Made by a program: the position numbers and the translations under genes. 64,000 nt of DNA from Hyphomonadaceae bacterium (GTDB lineage: Bacteria; Pseudomonadota; Alphaproteobacteria; Caulobacterales; Aquidulcibacteraceae), in the NCBI GenBank assembly GCA_022841905.1, contig JALHQO010000004.1, positions 62,001 to 126,000 on the forward strand, read 5' to 3'. This document shows positions 1 through 8,251 of this stretch, in pieces (position 1 is the stretch's first letter; the number at the start of each line of letters is the position of its first letter). Below the pieces are notes generated by a model that was given only the letters and a program-made list of their open reading frames with translations, searched no databases and had not been told where the DNA came from.

Positions 1-362
1 GCCTTCTTTGCCCCGGCGAGGAGTGCTTCGGCAGATCCTTCCGCCCCCTTGGAGGCGGTTTCGGCAAGAAACACGACGGCATGTTTCATCGCCACCTGGG
101 CCTCTTGGCCAAATTCTTTCAGCTTTTCCTGCATGGCGGAAGTCTGTGTTGGAAGATCAGCGCGGATCGCCTGCGCCATCAGTCCGGCGTGCACCTTGAA
201 CGCCTCAAGTTGTTCAGCCGCTTCGTCGATCTGCTTTTTGGCCTCGCCGCCTAATTGCGTGGCCCCGCTGTCCAGGCTTCGCTTGGCCTTGCCAAGGCGG
301 TCTTCGAGACCCAGCAGTGTGGCCTTCAGGCCTTCACAGAAATCAAGCACAGCTTGGCTCAT
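1..362 (-). CDS. Coiled-coil hypothetical protein (partial, C-terminus cut by window edge)
   Basis: This reading frame opens at an ATG at 362 and runs off the left edge with no stop, so about 120 residues are visible. A GGAG ribosome binding site sits six bases before the ATG. The protein starts MSQAVLDFCEGLKATLLG and is rich in Ala, Glu, Lys and Gln with heptad-like spacing, so a long alpha-helical or coiled-coil protein is likely. It has no signal peptide or membrane segment in the visible part. It faces the same way as the small gene at 422-688 and may share its transcript. I do not recognise the family; a phasin-like or stress-associated helical protein is only a guess. Confidence 0.6.
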   Translation of the reverse strand, partial: MSQAVLDFCEGLKATLLGLEDRLGKAKRSLDSGATQLGGEAKKQIDEAAEQLEAFKVHAGLMAQAIRADLPTQTSAMQEKLKEFGQEAQVAMKHAVVFLAETASKGAEGSAEALLAGAKK

Positions 363-421
363 TGCACACTCCAATTTTTCCGCGGCACGCTCACGCGGCG
401 GGCTGTTGGAAGGTCTGAAAC

Positions 422-688
422 TCAAGCCTCGTCAGTCGGCTCACTCTCGGCGTCGCGCGCCAGCACCTCGGCTATTGCGCGTGCTGTGGCGCTGAGTTCC
501 AGCTGCTCGCGCGCGACCGCGTCGCCGTCGCCGCGCACCCAGATTGCCGCATCGCTCAGGTCCGCAAAGGATGGCTTCTTGGACAGAATTTTGACCGCCA
601 GGCTGTCGTCAATGGCGCCAAGCACATGGCGAATGTCATCGCGCGTCGCTGTGCGAATGTCGGTTGCGGTCTGGTTCTGCGTGGCCAT
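422..688 (-). CDS. Small conserved-type hypothetical protein, 88 aa
   Basis: The 88-residue protein begins MATQNQTATDIRTATRDD and has a perfect GGAG ribosome binding site eight bases before its ATG. It is acidic, soluble and alpha-helical in appearance, with the central stretch HVLGAIDDSLAVKILSKKPS. No catalytic motif, metal site or membrane segment is visible. It is divergent from ppsA, and the 116-base gap between them carries a FixK/FNR-type box that could serve both. The function is unknown; the position at the edge of a stress-gene region suggests a small stress-related accessory protein, which is inference. Confidence 0.6.
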   Translation of the reverse strand: MATQNQTATDIRTATRDDIRHVLGAIDDSLAVKILSKKPSFADLSDAAIWVRGDGDAVAREQLELSATARAIAEVLARDAESEPTDEA

Positions 689-736
689 GAACGGTTCTCC
701 TATTCCGCCAATCTAGACCCCCACCATCTCGGGGAC

Positions 737-750
737 TTGACCCAGCGCAA
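737..750. promoter_or_regulatory. FixK/FNR-type box between the 422-688 gene and ppsA
   Basis: TTGACCCAGCGCAA fits the palindromic pattern TTG[AC]-N6-[GT]CAA known for FixK/FNR proteins of the Crp family. It lies 54 bases before the ppsA start and 48 bases before the divergent small gene, so it could act on either. It is the first of eleven such sites in the first 30 kb. Confidence 0.6.
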
Positions 751-804
751 TAGCGAACGGCCGGCGGTGGGTGATTGATAAGAGATTGCAGTGGAGCATG
801 ACCG

Positions 805-3195
805 ATGGCGGGTGCGTCAGAGCACGTGGCGTGGTTTGAGAGTGTCGGGCGCGGCGATGTCGCCAAGGTTGGCGGCAAGAACGCCTCGATCGGCGAGATG
901 GTCCAGACGCTCGGCGGGCAGGGCGTGCGCACACCGCCGGGCTTCGCCACGACGACCGATGCCTATAGGGCGTTCGTTGAGGCCAACGGACTACAGCCCA
1001 TAATCGTTGCTGCGCTTAGGGATTTTGCTTCAGGCCAGATGCCGCTTGATGAGGCCGGTGGAAAGATTCGCGCGGCTTTCTTGCGGGGAGAGTGGCCGGT
1101 CGAGATCGCGCAGGCGATCACACGCGCCTACCATGAACTCTGCACCCGCGCCGGACGCGCGAATGTCGATGTCGCTGTGCGCTCAAGCGCAACCGCGGAG
1201 GACCTCCCAAACGCCAGCTTCGCCGGTCAGTTGGAGACATTCCTCAACATTCGGGGCGAGCAGGCGCTGCTTGACGCCTGCAAGAGATGCCTCGCGTCGT
1301 TGTTTACAGATCGCGCCATTAGCTATCGGATCGCCCAGGGCTTGGATGATCTCAAGGTCGCGCTTTCGGTGGGCGTACAAGTCATGGTGCGATCCGACTT
1401 GGCCGGCGCGGGTGTCATGTTCTCGGTCGATACCGAAACTGGTTTCGACAAGATCGTGATCATCGATGCGGCGTGGGGGCTCGGCGAAACCGTCGTGCAG
1501 GGCGCGGTGGACCCTGACGCATACCAGGTGTTCAAGCCCTTATTGGCGAACCCCGCGTTGAAGCCAATCGTCGAAAAGAAACACGGCGGCAAAGAGATCA
1601 AGATGATCTACGCCGAGGGCGGGGACTGTCCGACCAGCATAGTGACGACGTCCTCGGCCGAGCGCGCCGCGTTCGTGCTGACAGACGAGGAAATTCTCCT
1701 GCTGGCGCGGTGGGCTTGCGCGATCGAGCAGCACTACGGATGCGCTATGGATATGGAATGGGCCAAGGACGGAAATACCGGCGATCTTTATATCGTACAG
1801 GCTCGTCCCGAGACGGTGCAGTCGCGCCGCGGCGCCGACACGTTTAAGCGCTATCGCTTGCTTTCCAAGGGTAAAGTGCTGGCGAAGGGACTGAGCATTG
1901 GCGACGCGGTTGCCTCGGGGCCTGTCTGCCGCATCGAGAGCGCAGCCGACATTGGCCGTTTCGTCGATGGCGCCATTCTCGTCACCACAACAACCGATCC
2001 CGACTGGGTGCCGATCATGAAACGCGCGGCCGCGATCGTCACCGATCATGGCGGGCGGACCTCTCACGCCGCGATTGTCAGCCGGGAGCTCGGGTTGCCG
2101 GCGATTATCGGCGCAGGCAACGCCACGCACGTCTTGGCCGACGGCCAGATCGTGACCGCATCCTGCGCAGAGGGGGGAGAAGGCTTCGTCTATGAAGGCG
2201 CTTGCGACATCGAGATTGTCGATATTGATCTCCGAAAACTGCCAACCACGCGCACCCAAGTCATGTTGAACCTCGCCAATCCAGCCGCGGCCTTCAGGTG
2301 GTGGCGTCTCCCTGCCGACGGCGTCGGGTTGGCGCGTATGGAATTCGTCATCAGCAACCACATAAAAGTCCACCCGATGGCGCTGCTGGGCTTCGATGAT
2401 CTGAAAGACGAGGCGGCAAAGCAGGCGATCGCGGGGCTGACGCGCGGCTACGACGACAAGGCTGAGTACTTCGTCGATAGAATGTCACGAGGACTCGCGC
2501 GCATTGCCGCGGTCATGTGGCCAAAGCCCGTGATCGTGAGGACGAGCGATTTCAAGACCAACGAATATGCACATCTGATCGGCGGCAGCGAATTCGAATC
2601 TGAAGAAGAGAACCCGATGCTGGGGTTCCGCGGCGCGTCGCGCTACTATTCTCCACGCTATCGTGATGGATTCGCCCTGGAGTGCAGAGCCCTGCGCAGA
2701 CTTCGGGACGAATTGGGGCTCTCCAATGTGGTCATCATGATTCCGTTTTGCCGCTCTCTGGCCGAAGCGGATCGTGTACTCGCCGTGATGGCGGCTAACG
2801 GCCTGCGCCGGGGTGAAAACGGGCTTGAAATCTATGTGATGTGCGAGATCCCCTCCAACGTCATTTTAGCGAAAGCGTTCGCCCGGCGGTTTGACGGCTT
2901 CTCGATCGGCAGCAACGATCTGACGCAATTGGTATTGGGCGTCGATCGTGACTCCGCAGAGCTCGCCGCTTTGTTCGACGAACAGGACGAAGCGGTGAAA
3001 TGGATGATCAAGACGGTTATCACCGAGGCGCATGAAGTGGGCGCGAAGGTTGGATTATGCGGTCAGGCGCCGAGCGACCATCCAGAATTTGCCGAGTTCT
3101 TGGTCGATTGCGGCATAGATTCCATGTCCGTGACGCCGGATAGTTTCGTGACTGTGAAGCGCCATGTCGCCGCCGCCGAGGCGCGCGGCGTTTAA
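805..3195 (+). CDS. ppsA: Phosphoenolpyruvate synthase
   Basis: This 796-residue enzyme converts pyruvate, ATP and water to PEP, AMP and phosphate in the cytoplasm and lets the cell run gluconeogenesis from three-carbon acids. The N-terminal third is the ATP-grasp/PPDK nucleotide domain (VGGKNASIGEM near residue 22). The swivelling phosphohistidine domain carries TDHGGRTSHAAI with catalytic His421. The C-terminal TIM barrel has CEIPSNV, GSNDLTQLVLGVDRDS and the GLCGQAPSDHP loop with its acid/base Cys. The length matches the family. GGAG lies eight bases before the ATG. It follows a FixK-type box, and the nearby phosphoketolase and acetate kinase suggest a role in carbon flow under low oxygen. 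Confidence 0.95.
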   Translation: MAGASEHVAWFESVGRGDVAKVGGKNASIGEMVQTLGGQGVRTPPGFATTTDAYRAFVEANGLQPIIVAALRDFASGQMPLDEAGGKIRAAFLRGEWPVEIAQAITRAYHELCTRAGRANVDVAVRSSATAEDLPNASFAGQLETFLNIRGEQALLDACKRCLASLFTDRAISYRIAQGLDDLKVALSVGVQVMVRSDLAGAGVMFSVDTETGFDKIVIIDAAWGLGETVVQGAVDPDAYQVFKPLLANPALKPIVEKKHGGKEIKMIYAEGGDCPTSIVTTSSAERAAFVLTDEEILLLARWACAIEQHYGCAMDMEWAKDGNTGDLYIVQARPETVQSRRGADTFKRYRLLSKGKVLAKGLSIGDAVASGPVCRIESAADIGRFVDGAILVTTTTDPDWVPIMKRAAAIVTDHGGRTSHAAIVSRELGLPAIIGAGNATHVLADGQIVTASCAEGGEGFVYEGACDIEIVDIDLRKLPTTRTQVMLNLANPAAAFRWWRLPADGVGLARMEFVISNHIKVHPMALLGFDDLKDEAAKQAIAGLTRGYDDKAEYFVDRMSRGLARIAAVMWPKPVIVRTSDFKTNEYAHLIGGSEFESEEENPMLGFRGASRYYSPRYRDGFALECRALRRLRDELGLSNVVIMIPFCRSLAEADRVLAVMAANGLRRGENGLEIYVMCEIPSNVILAKAFARRFDGFSIGSNDLTQLVLGVDRDSAELAALFDEQDEAVKWMIKTVITEAHEVGAKVGLCGQAPSDHPEFAEFLVDCGIDSMSVTPDSFVTVKRHVAAAEARGV

Positions 3196-3292
3196 AGCCG
3201 ATCGCTGTTCGGCGCCCTGATTGGCCTCGCAAATGAGGCTCCTCGCGACCATGCCTGGCTCCAAAGATAAGGCGCGCCGCAGCGCAAGCTCC

Positions 3293-4615
3293 CTAGGCGC
3301 CCACGCACGTACTGACCGATGGCGCAAAGACTGTCGCCTCGGCCTCAGTCGCCGGCGCGTCGAGGGCGGCAATCAAGGCGGCGTCACGCCCATAAATGTC
3401 CTCAGCATACATAACGGCGCCGTGGTCGCTCGAGGCGGTGATATAGAGAACATAGACCGGAAGCGGCGCTGCGAGCGGCAGCGATCTTGTCTGACCGGTC
3501 TCGACCGTCGCTTGAAGGGAAGACGCTGAATAAGCCGGCGCCAAAACCGCCGCGGCGAGATCAAGCGCATCGTCCACGCGGACGCAGCCATGGCTGAGCG
3601 CGCGCTGGTCCCGTGCGAATAGAGCGTGACTAGGCGTGTCGTGAAGATAAATGGCATGAGGATTGGGCATCTCGAATTTCACCCGTCCCAAGGCATTGAG
3701 CGGACCGGCGCGTTGGCGCACCTGATAAGGAAAAGGTCGCGCCGCCCAATCAACCGATGCGGGATCGACAATCGCGCCCGCTGCATCGATCGCATCATAA
3801 CCGCCACGTGAGGCAGCATTGGGGTCACGCGCAAACTGGGGCAATAGCTCATTATTCAGGATGCTGCGCGGCGGCGTCCACGTGGGGTTCAATGTGACCG
3901 CATTGATCACTGCCGCGAAGGACGGCGTCTGCCGCGTTCGGGCGCCAACAATCACGTTGTGAACGCGAGTTGCCGCGGGGTTCTGATGCAGGACGGCCTG
4001 GAACTGCGCAATGCGCACCTCGATGCGAGAGCTCGGCAAATCGCGCGGCAGCCAGCGCCACCGTTCGAGACTGGCGCGCACGCTTGCGATCCGCGCCTCG
4101 CGCGAACGCCCGCCCGCGTCGAGCGCGCCAGGCGCCAGCGCGCGCACCAGGTCAAGTTCAGCGCGAAGCAGCGCATAGTCGGGGGACTGCGGCAAAAGTC
4201 GTGCGAGCCCGAGAACGGCCGCTCTGTCGGCGCGGGCCGCGACCAGCAATGATGAGACATCGGGGGCGGCCGGACGGGCTATGAGCCACGCCGGGTCGGC
4301 GCGTGCGGGATCCACCGCCCCTTGCGCAAAGGTTGCCGCCAACTGGAGAAAAAGCGCATCGGCGGCGCGGTCGAACGCGGCCGCATCGGTCGCGCTCGTC
4401 GTCGCAGTCGTCCGCAAGGCGGCGAGCTCAGCCGTCGCACGCTCATAGGGGGCAAGCCCCTCGGCCTCGACGGAAAGCGCGAGCGCTGCAAGCGCGTCGG
4501 CCGCATCCAACGACCACAAGGGTTCGATCTGCGCGGCCGGGGCGTCGGGCGCCGGCGCCAGAGTGCAGGCCGTCGCCGCCAATGCGGCGCACATAATCAA
4601 CACTCGATGCACCAT
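3293..4615 (-). CDS. L,D-transpeptidase, YcbB/LdtD-like, predicted lipoprotein or exported
   Basis: This 440-residue protein probably makes 3-3 crosslinks in periplasmic peptidoglycan. I chose the ATG at 4615 because it gives a signal sequence, MVHRVLIMCAALAATACTLA, ending in a possible lipobox; longer versions would run into the divergent arsR gene. The C-terminal YkuD catalytic domain carries His in HDTPSHALF and the SHGCVRV motif with nucleophile Cys344. Upstream is the typical YcbB stretch with WLPRDLPSSRIEVRI near residue 235. The usual peptidoglycan-binding domain is not evident, so the N-terminal half is an Ala-rich helical scaffold. A FixK/FNR box lies 54 bases upstream of the start. 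Confidence 0.88.
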   Translation of the reverse strand: MVHRVLIMCAALAATACTLAPAPDAPAAQIEPLWSLDAADALAALALSVEAEGLAPYERATAELAALRTTATTSATDAAAFDRAADALFLQLAATFAQGAVDPARADPAWLIARPAAPDVSSLLVAARADRAAVLGLARLLPQSPDYALLRAELDLVRALAPGALDAGGRSREARIASVRASLERWRWLPRDLPSSRIEVRIAQFQAVLHQNPAATRVHNVIVGARTRQTPSFAAVINAVTLNPTWTPPRSILNNELLPQFARDPNAASRGGYDAIDAAGAIVDPASVDWAARPFPYQVRQRAGPLNALGRVKFEMPNPHAIYLHDTPSHALFARDQRALSHGCVRVDDALDLAAAVLAPAYSASSLQATVETGQTRSLPLAAPLPVYVLYITASSDHGAVMYAEDIYGRDAALIAALDAPATEAEATVFAPSVSTCVGA

Positions 4616-4669
4616 TTGGGAACTCGCGCGACAAGCCAAGGAGTGTGACGTGCTTGGCTTCAGACAAAG

Positions 4670-4683
4670 TTGATCTCTCTCAA
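4670..4683. promoter_or_regulatory. FixK/FNR-type box upstream of the L,D-transpeptidase
   Basis: TTGATCTCTCTCAA fits TTG[AC]-N6-[GT]CAA. It lies between the L,D-transpeptidase (start 4615, minus) and the ArsR-family gene (start 4790, plus); the distance favours the former. Confidence 0.5.
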
Positions 4684-4753
4684 CAGCGACCGGCCGCGCC
4701 TGAGCGGCGGGCGCCGCCGGCGCGCTCGATTGTCTCCGCCGGCTAGGAAAGAC

Positions 4754-4771
4754 ATGCGATAATGCTAATAT
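4754..4771. promoter_or_regulatory. Candidate operator of the ArsR-family sulfide sensor
   Basis: Read on the minus strand, this AT-rich stretch gives ATATTAGCATTATCGCAT, 18 bases before the arsR ATG. It shares ATATTAG-x-AT-x-AT with the sequence upstream of the SQR-like operon at 7081-7105, and the flanking CTAATAT-x-TGT is also shared. AT-rich islands in this GC-rich DNA and the shared motif suggest a common binding site. This is inference from two sites. Confidence 0.4.
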
Positions 4772-4789
4772 CTGTCGCGGGAGTAAGCG

Positions 4790-5110
4790 ATGGCGACCAA
4801 GGCAAAGAGCAAACGCGCGATGCGCGATCTGGAGGACCGGGCGGGTGAAGCCGCGGACCTGCTGAAGCTGCTCGCGAACGATCAGCGGCTCATCATCTTG
4901 TGCCGACTGAGCGAGGCGGAGATGTCGGTATCCGAGCTTGCTGAACATGTGAGCCTCGCCCAGTCGGCGCTGTCGCAACATCTGGGCAAGCTCCGCGCGC
5001 ACGGCCTCGTCTCAACCCGCCGCGAGGGGCAAAACATATTCTATAAGCTGGCAAATCCCACCGCTCAAAAGCTGGTGGGCGCTCTGTGCGAACTCTACGG
5101 CGCCAAGTGA
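4790..5110 (+). CDS. ArsR/SmtB-family repressor, SqrR/BigR-type persulfide sensor
   Basis: This 106-residue winged-helix regulator has the ArsR recognition region SLAQSALSQHLGKLRAHGLV (about residues 55-74). It has exactly two cysteines, Cys38 in LIILCRL and Cys100 in GALCELYG, at positions matching the reactive pair of SqrR/BigR/YgaV regulators, which form a persulfide bridge and leave DNA when sulfide rises. No metal-binding ELCVCD motif is present. It converges on a DUF2892-thioredoxin-SQR-like operon. AT-rich motifs shared by its own promoter and the operon promoter fit autoregulation and control of sulfide oxidation. The family call is firm; the persulfide ligand is inferred from cysteine position and context. 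Confidence 0.87.
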   Translation: MATKAKSKRAMRDLEDRAGEAADLLKLLANDQRLIILCRLSEAEMSVSELAEHVSLAQSALSQHLGKLRAHGLVSTRREGQNIFYKLANPTAQKLVGALCELYGAK

Positions 5111-5113
5111 CGG

Positions 5114-5317
5114 CTATTTGAACAAGACGCCCGGCTTGAAACCCAAGCGCTTAAAGACCATTGCCGCCGGACAAAAGCCGGTAAATGCCGATTGCACCAT
5201 GTTGAGGCCCGCAAAGACCGACAACAGCACCCAATAGGGATGCACCCAGGCCGCAAGCGCCAGGCTGGTCAAAACAACAAGTCCGGCGAAGGCAAACACC
5301 GCGCGATCAACGGTCAT
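5114..5317 (-). CDS. DUF2892 (YgaP-tail) small inner-membrane protein
   Basis: This 67-residue protein has two hydrophobic segments (VFAFAGLVVLTSLALAAWV and WVLLSVFAGLNMVQSAF) followed by TGFCPAAMVFKRLG, the signature of DUF2892, the membrane tail found on YgaP rhodaneses and often near sulfur-handling genes. It overlaps the thioredoxin gene upstream by four bases, so it is the last gene of the SQR-like/thioredoxin operon. A second DUF2892 protein lies at 11510-11704. Its exact role is unknown; handling of persulfide or thiosulfate at the membrane is a reasonable guess. Confidence 0.85.
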   Translation of the reverse strand: MTVDRAVFAFAGLVVLTSLALAAWVHPYWVLLSVFAGLNMVQSAFTGFCPAAMVFKRLGFKPGVLFK

Positions 5318-5766
5318 GATTCACTCTCCATGGTCGATATGGACGCAAGCGCCTGGTCGAGCCATGCGCTCAATTGCTCGCCGCTCATCAAGCCGGCCCG
5401 GCGATCAATCTCGCGCCCGTCGTGAAACAGAATGAGCGCGGGGATGCCGCGCACGCCGAGCTGAGCCGGCGCTTTGGTCTCGTCGGCGTTGAGCTTCAAG
5501 AAGCGGACGCGAGGTTCAATGTGTTTGGCCGCCGCTTCAAAGATGGGCGCCATCGTCCGGCAGGGGCCACACCACGGCGCCCATATATCGACGAGCACCG
5601 GCGTTGAACTGAGTTTGAGATGCGCTGCGAAGCCGGCGTCATCGACATCAATGGGCGCGCCCGTGAACAATCGCGCGCCGCAGCGGCCGCACTTGGCGGC
5701 GTGGGGATCGCCGCCGGCCACACGATTGCCGGTGTTGCAGGCCGGGCAAGCCGTGATTGTCGTCAT
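5314..5766 (-). CDS. trxC: Thioredoxin 2-type (TrxC) with N-terminal zinc ribbon
   Basis: This 150-residue cytoplasmic thioredoxin has a zinc-binding N-terminus, CPAC at 7-10 and CGRC at 26-29, then the thioredoxin fold with active site WCGPC (Cys66 and Cys69) and the cis-proline region GVRGIPALILF. This layout is the TrxC (thioredoxin 2) form, known from oxidative and thiol stress. It overlaps the SQR-like gene upstream and the DUF2892 gene downstream by four bases each, so the three are translationally coupled. In this context it could reduce protein or low-molecular-weight persulfides made during sulfide oxidation. Confidence 0.9.
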   Translation of the reverse strand: MTTITACPACNTGNRVAGGDPHAAKCGRCGARLFTGAPIDVDDAGFAAHLKLSSTPVLVDIWAPWCGPCRTMAPIFEAAAKHIEPRVRFLKLNADETKAPAQLGVRGIPALILFHDGREIDRRAGLMSGEQLSAWLDQALASISTMESES

Positions 5767-7043
5767 CGTTTCGTCTCTTTGAGTTTGGCGATGCCGAGCA
5801 CTTTGAGGGCGAGCGCTTCGTAGAAGGTCTCGCTTTGGCCGCGGCGAAGCTTGCCAATGAAGTACTTTTCAAACTGCTCTTTGGCGAGATGCACCCACTT
5901 GCCGTGCGCCGACCAATTGACATTGCGCGGCGGGATCTGGGGCTGAGCGATGAAAGCGACCCCTTCGTCGCCGAAATCGGCCAGGCAGACCGCGTTCCAG
6001 GTCGCCTGTTCTTCCGCCGGCTTGTTGTGCAGCAATGAGCCGATGTTCTTGGCCGTCGCCGTCACCATCGACTCGATCATGAAACCGGTCTTCGGCACCC
6101 CGACGGGGACGGGCGTTTTGCCGGTTGGCGCAATAGCCACGGCCACACCAATGCCGAACACGTTCGGGTAAGTTGGATTGCGCTGATATTTGTCGACCAA
6201 GACGAAGCCGCGCGGATTGACCAGCCCTTCGAGGCCCATGATTGCGGGCACGCCGCGAAAGGCGGGTAGCAACATGGAATATTTAAACGGCAGGTCGTGT
6301 GTGGCTTTGACGGCGCCGTCTTCACTGAGTTCTTCGGCGGTCATTTTGCCCGCCTCGATTTTCGTCACGCGGGCGTTGGTGATCCACTTGATGTGGCGTT
6401 CGCGCATCTCGCTCTCAAGCAAACCCTTTGTGTCGCCGACCCCGTCGAGACCGAGGTGACCGACATAAGGCTCGGCCGTAACAAAAGTCATCGGCACTTG
6501 ATCGCGCAGCTTGCGGCGCCGCAGCTCGGTGTCGAGGATCATGGCGAATTCGTAGGCCGGGCCGTAACAGGACGCGCCCTGCACAGCGCCCACCACAATC
6601 GGTCCCGGCGCTTGGCAAAAAGCATCGAACGCGATGGCGGCGCGCTCGGCATGATCGACGTGACAGATCGATTGGGTGAAGCGCTCGGGCCCCAGGCCCT
6701 CAATCTCATCGAAGGCAAGGTCTGGCCCGGTTGCGATGACGAGATAGTCATAAGTGAGCGAGGCGCCATCATTGAGCTCAAGGCGGTTTTCGCCCGGATG
6801 CACGCGCTTGGCGCCCTGGGGCATGAACTCGACGCCCTTGCGCTTCATCACTGGCGGCAGGTCGATTTCGATCGCCTCGCGCTTGCGCCAGTGTACCGCC
6901 ACCCAAGGGTTGGAGGGGACAAAGTGGTACGTGTCGCCCTTTGAGACGAGCACGACTCTGTCGGCGGCGCGCGCTTCAGCCTTGATCTCGTAGGCCGCCA
7001 GAACGCCGCCAAGCCCGGCGCCGAGAATTGCGATGGTCGCCAT
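5763..7043 (-). CDS. Sulfide:quinone oxidoreductase-like FAD flavoprotein
   Basis: This 426-residue two-dinucleotide-binding-domain flavoprotein starts with the FAD motif ILGAGLGGVLAAYEI. Cys127 (SICHVD), Cys159 (GASCYGPAYEF) and Cys353 (AVCLADFG) sit close to the three redox cysteines of SQR, and YPNVFGIGVA is the second FAD contact. It should oxidise sulfide to sulfane sulfur and pass electrons to quinone at the membrane face. It heads the operon with TrxC and DUF2892, and its promoter region holds an AT-rich palindromic site. Flavocytochrome-type or other pyridine nucleotide oxidoreductases are alternatives; the SQR assignment rests on the cysteines and the sensor gene nearby. Confidence 0.83.
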   Translation of the reverse strand: MATIAILGAGLGGVLAAYEIKAEARAADRVVLVSKGDTYHFVPSNPWVAVHWRKREAIEIDLPPVMKRKGVEFMPQGAKRVHPGENRLELNDGASLTYDYLVIATGPDLAFDEIEGLGPERFTQSICHVDHAERAAIAFDAFCQAPGPIVVGAVQGASCYGPAYEFAMILDTELRRRKLRDQVPMTFVTAEPYVGHLGLDGVGDTKGLLESEMRERHIKWITNARVTKIEAGKMTAEELSEDGAVKATHDLPFKYSMLLPAFRGVPAIMGLEGLVNPRGFVLVDKYQRNPTYPNVFGIGVAVAIAPTGKTPVPVGVPKTGFMIESMVTATAKNIGSLLHNKPAEEQATWNAVCLADFGDEGVAFIAQPQIPPRNVNWSAHGKWVHLAKEQFEKYFIGKLRRGQSETFYEALALKVLGIAKLKETKR

Positions 7044-7080
7044 TTTCCTGTCCTCCGGCGCCCGCTATGCCGTTGCACAC

Positions 7081-7105
7081 ATATTAGAATATGCGTATAT
7101 ATGCA
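7081..7105. promoter_or_regulatory. AT-rich palindromic operator upstream of the SQR-like operon
   Basis: Two adjacent inverted repeats are visible: ATATTAGAATAT (7081-7092, arms ATATT/AATAT) and TGCGTATATATGCA (7092-7105, one mismatch). They begin 38 bases before the SQR-like start. The first shares ATATTAG with the site in front of the ArsR-family gene. A SqrR/BigR-type operator is the simplest reading. Confidence 0.5.
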
Positions 7106-7156
7106 AGTATTGCAATGAGGCGTTGGTTAAAGATCGCAGCCTCGGGGCCAGGCGCC

Positions 7157-7170
7157 TTGATCTAACGCAA
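7157..7170. promoter_or_regulatory. FixK/FNR-type box upstream of the RND pump operon
   Basis: TTGATCTAACGCAA fits TTG[AC]-N6-[GT]CAA, ending 46 bases before the adaptor gene ATG. It suggests low-oxygen control of the pump, separate from the sulfide operator closer to the SQR-like gene. Confidence 0.6.
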
Positions 7171-7216
7171 GGTCAGTCACGGTCTGGCGCCTCAGGCTCA
7201 AGCGAGGGAGTTGGCC

Positions 7217-8251
7217 ATGCGAGGCGTTCACGGAATGCTGGCGGCGTTGGGGCTGCTTGGCGCGTGTGGACAGCCCGAGCCTGCGGCTGTGGCGCCGCCG
7301 CCGTCGCATTACGTCGGCCAACTCATTGTCCAGCGCTCGACCGTGCCTGACTACAAGACCGTGTCGGCGGTGCTGACAAGCCGCGACGTGGGCGATGCGC
7401 GGGCGCGGATTGGCGGCACGCTCAGCCGGCTTTTGGTGCGCGAGGGCGATACTGTGCGCCGCGGTCAAGTGCTCGCCATCATCAGTGATCAGCGGCTGGC
7501 GCTCGAGGCGCAAGCTGGGGCCGCTGGCGTCGCGGCCGCCGAAGCGGCGGTTGAACGCGCCCGCGCTGACCAGGGGCGGTTTCAAGTTCTGTTCGACCGG
7601 GGCTTTCTCTCGCCGGCGCGCATGGATCAGGTCAATGCCGAAACACGCGCCGCGGAGGCGCAGCTGCGCGCGGCGCGCTCGCAGGGCGGCGCTCTTGTCG
7701 AAGCCAACGCGCAGGGCCGGGTCCTCGCCCCCGCTGACGGACAGGTGACGCGTGCGCCGGTTCCGCAGGGCGCGGTGGTCATGCCGGGCGAAGTTGTGAT
7801 CGCGATCGCAACGGGCGCGCGCGTCCTTCGTCTTGAGCTGCCCGAAGCCCAAGCCGCGTTTGTACGCGAAGGGCAAGAGATAACGCTCCTCGACCTTGAG
7901 GGCGCCGGCGCGGTCCGCACGGTGCGCGTGCGTCAAGTTTATCCCGCCATCGAGAACGGGCGCTTCACCGCTGATCTGGACGCTCAGAGTCTGGAAGGCG
8001 AGTTCGTGGGGGGCCGCGTGCGTGTCCTCATTCCAGCAGGCGAGCGCGAGGCGATCGTCATACCAGGCCGCTACGTCCAGACCAGATATGGCGTCGACTA
8101 TGTGCGCCTGGTCCGTGCTGGCGGTGCGGCGATCGATGCCCCGGTTCAGCGCGGCAGCGCCGTGCCAATGGCAGGCGCGCCAGATGGTGTCGAGATTCTG
8201 TCAGGGCTTGCGTCCGGCGATGTCATTATACCGCCGGCGTCGCGCTCATGA
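7217..8251 (+). CDS. RND efflux periplasmic adaptor (membrane fusion protein), lipoprotein
   Basis: This 344-residue adaptor links an inner-membrane RND pump to an outer-membrane channel. The ATG at 7217 is preferred over a TTG six bases upstream because GAGGGAG ends six bases before it. The N-terminus is a lipoprotein signal with lipobox LLGAC (Cys17). A split biotinyl/lipoyl domain flanks an alpha-hairpin: GTLSRLLVREGDTVRRGQ, the helical AEAAVERARADQGR stretch, then GRVLAPADGQVTRAPVPQG. Beta-barrel and membrane-proximal parts follow. The gene overlaps the RND permease by four bases. No TolC-type gene is nearby. The substrate is unknown; the sulfide module next door is the only clue. Confidence 0.9.
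   Translation: MRGVHGMLAALGLLGACGQPEPAAVAPPPSHYVGQLIVQRSTVPDYKTVSAVLTSRDVGDARARIGGTLSRLLVREGDTVRRGQVLAIISDQRLALEAQAGAAGVAAAEAAVERARADQGRFQVLFDRGFLSPARMDQVNAETRAAEAQLRAARSQGGALVEANAQGRVLAPADGQVTRAPVPQGAVVMPGEVVIAIATGARVLRLELPEAQAAFVREGQEITLLDLEGAGAVRTVRVRQVYPAIENGRFTADLDAQSLEGEFVGGRVRVLIPAGEREAIVIPGRYVQTRYGVDYVRLVRAGGAAIDAPVQRGSAVPMAGAPDGVEILSGLASGDVIIPPASRS

Noticed and set aside
1540-2373. 277-codon frame antisense to ppsA
   Set aside because: It is a shadow of the ppsA reading frame with no family features.
3220-3240. Hairpin GCCTC/GAGGC between convergent ppsA and L,D-transpeptidase genes
   Set aside because: The stem is only five bases with no T-run, too weak to call a terminator.
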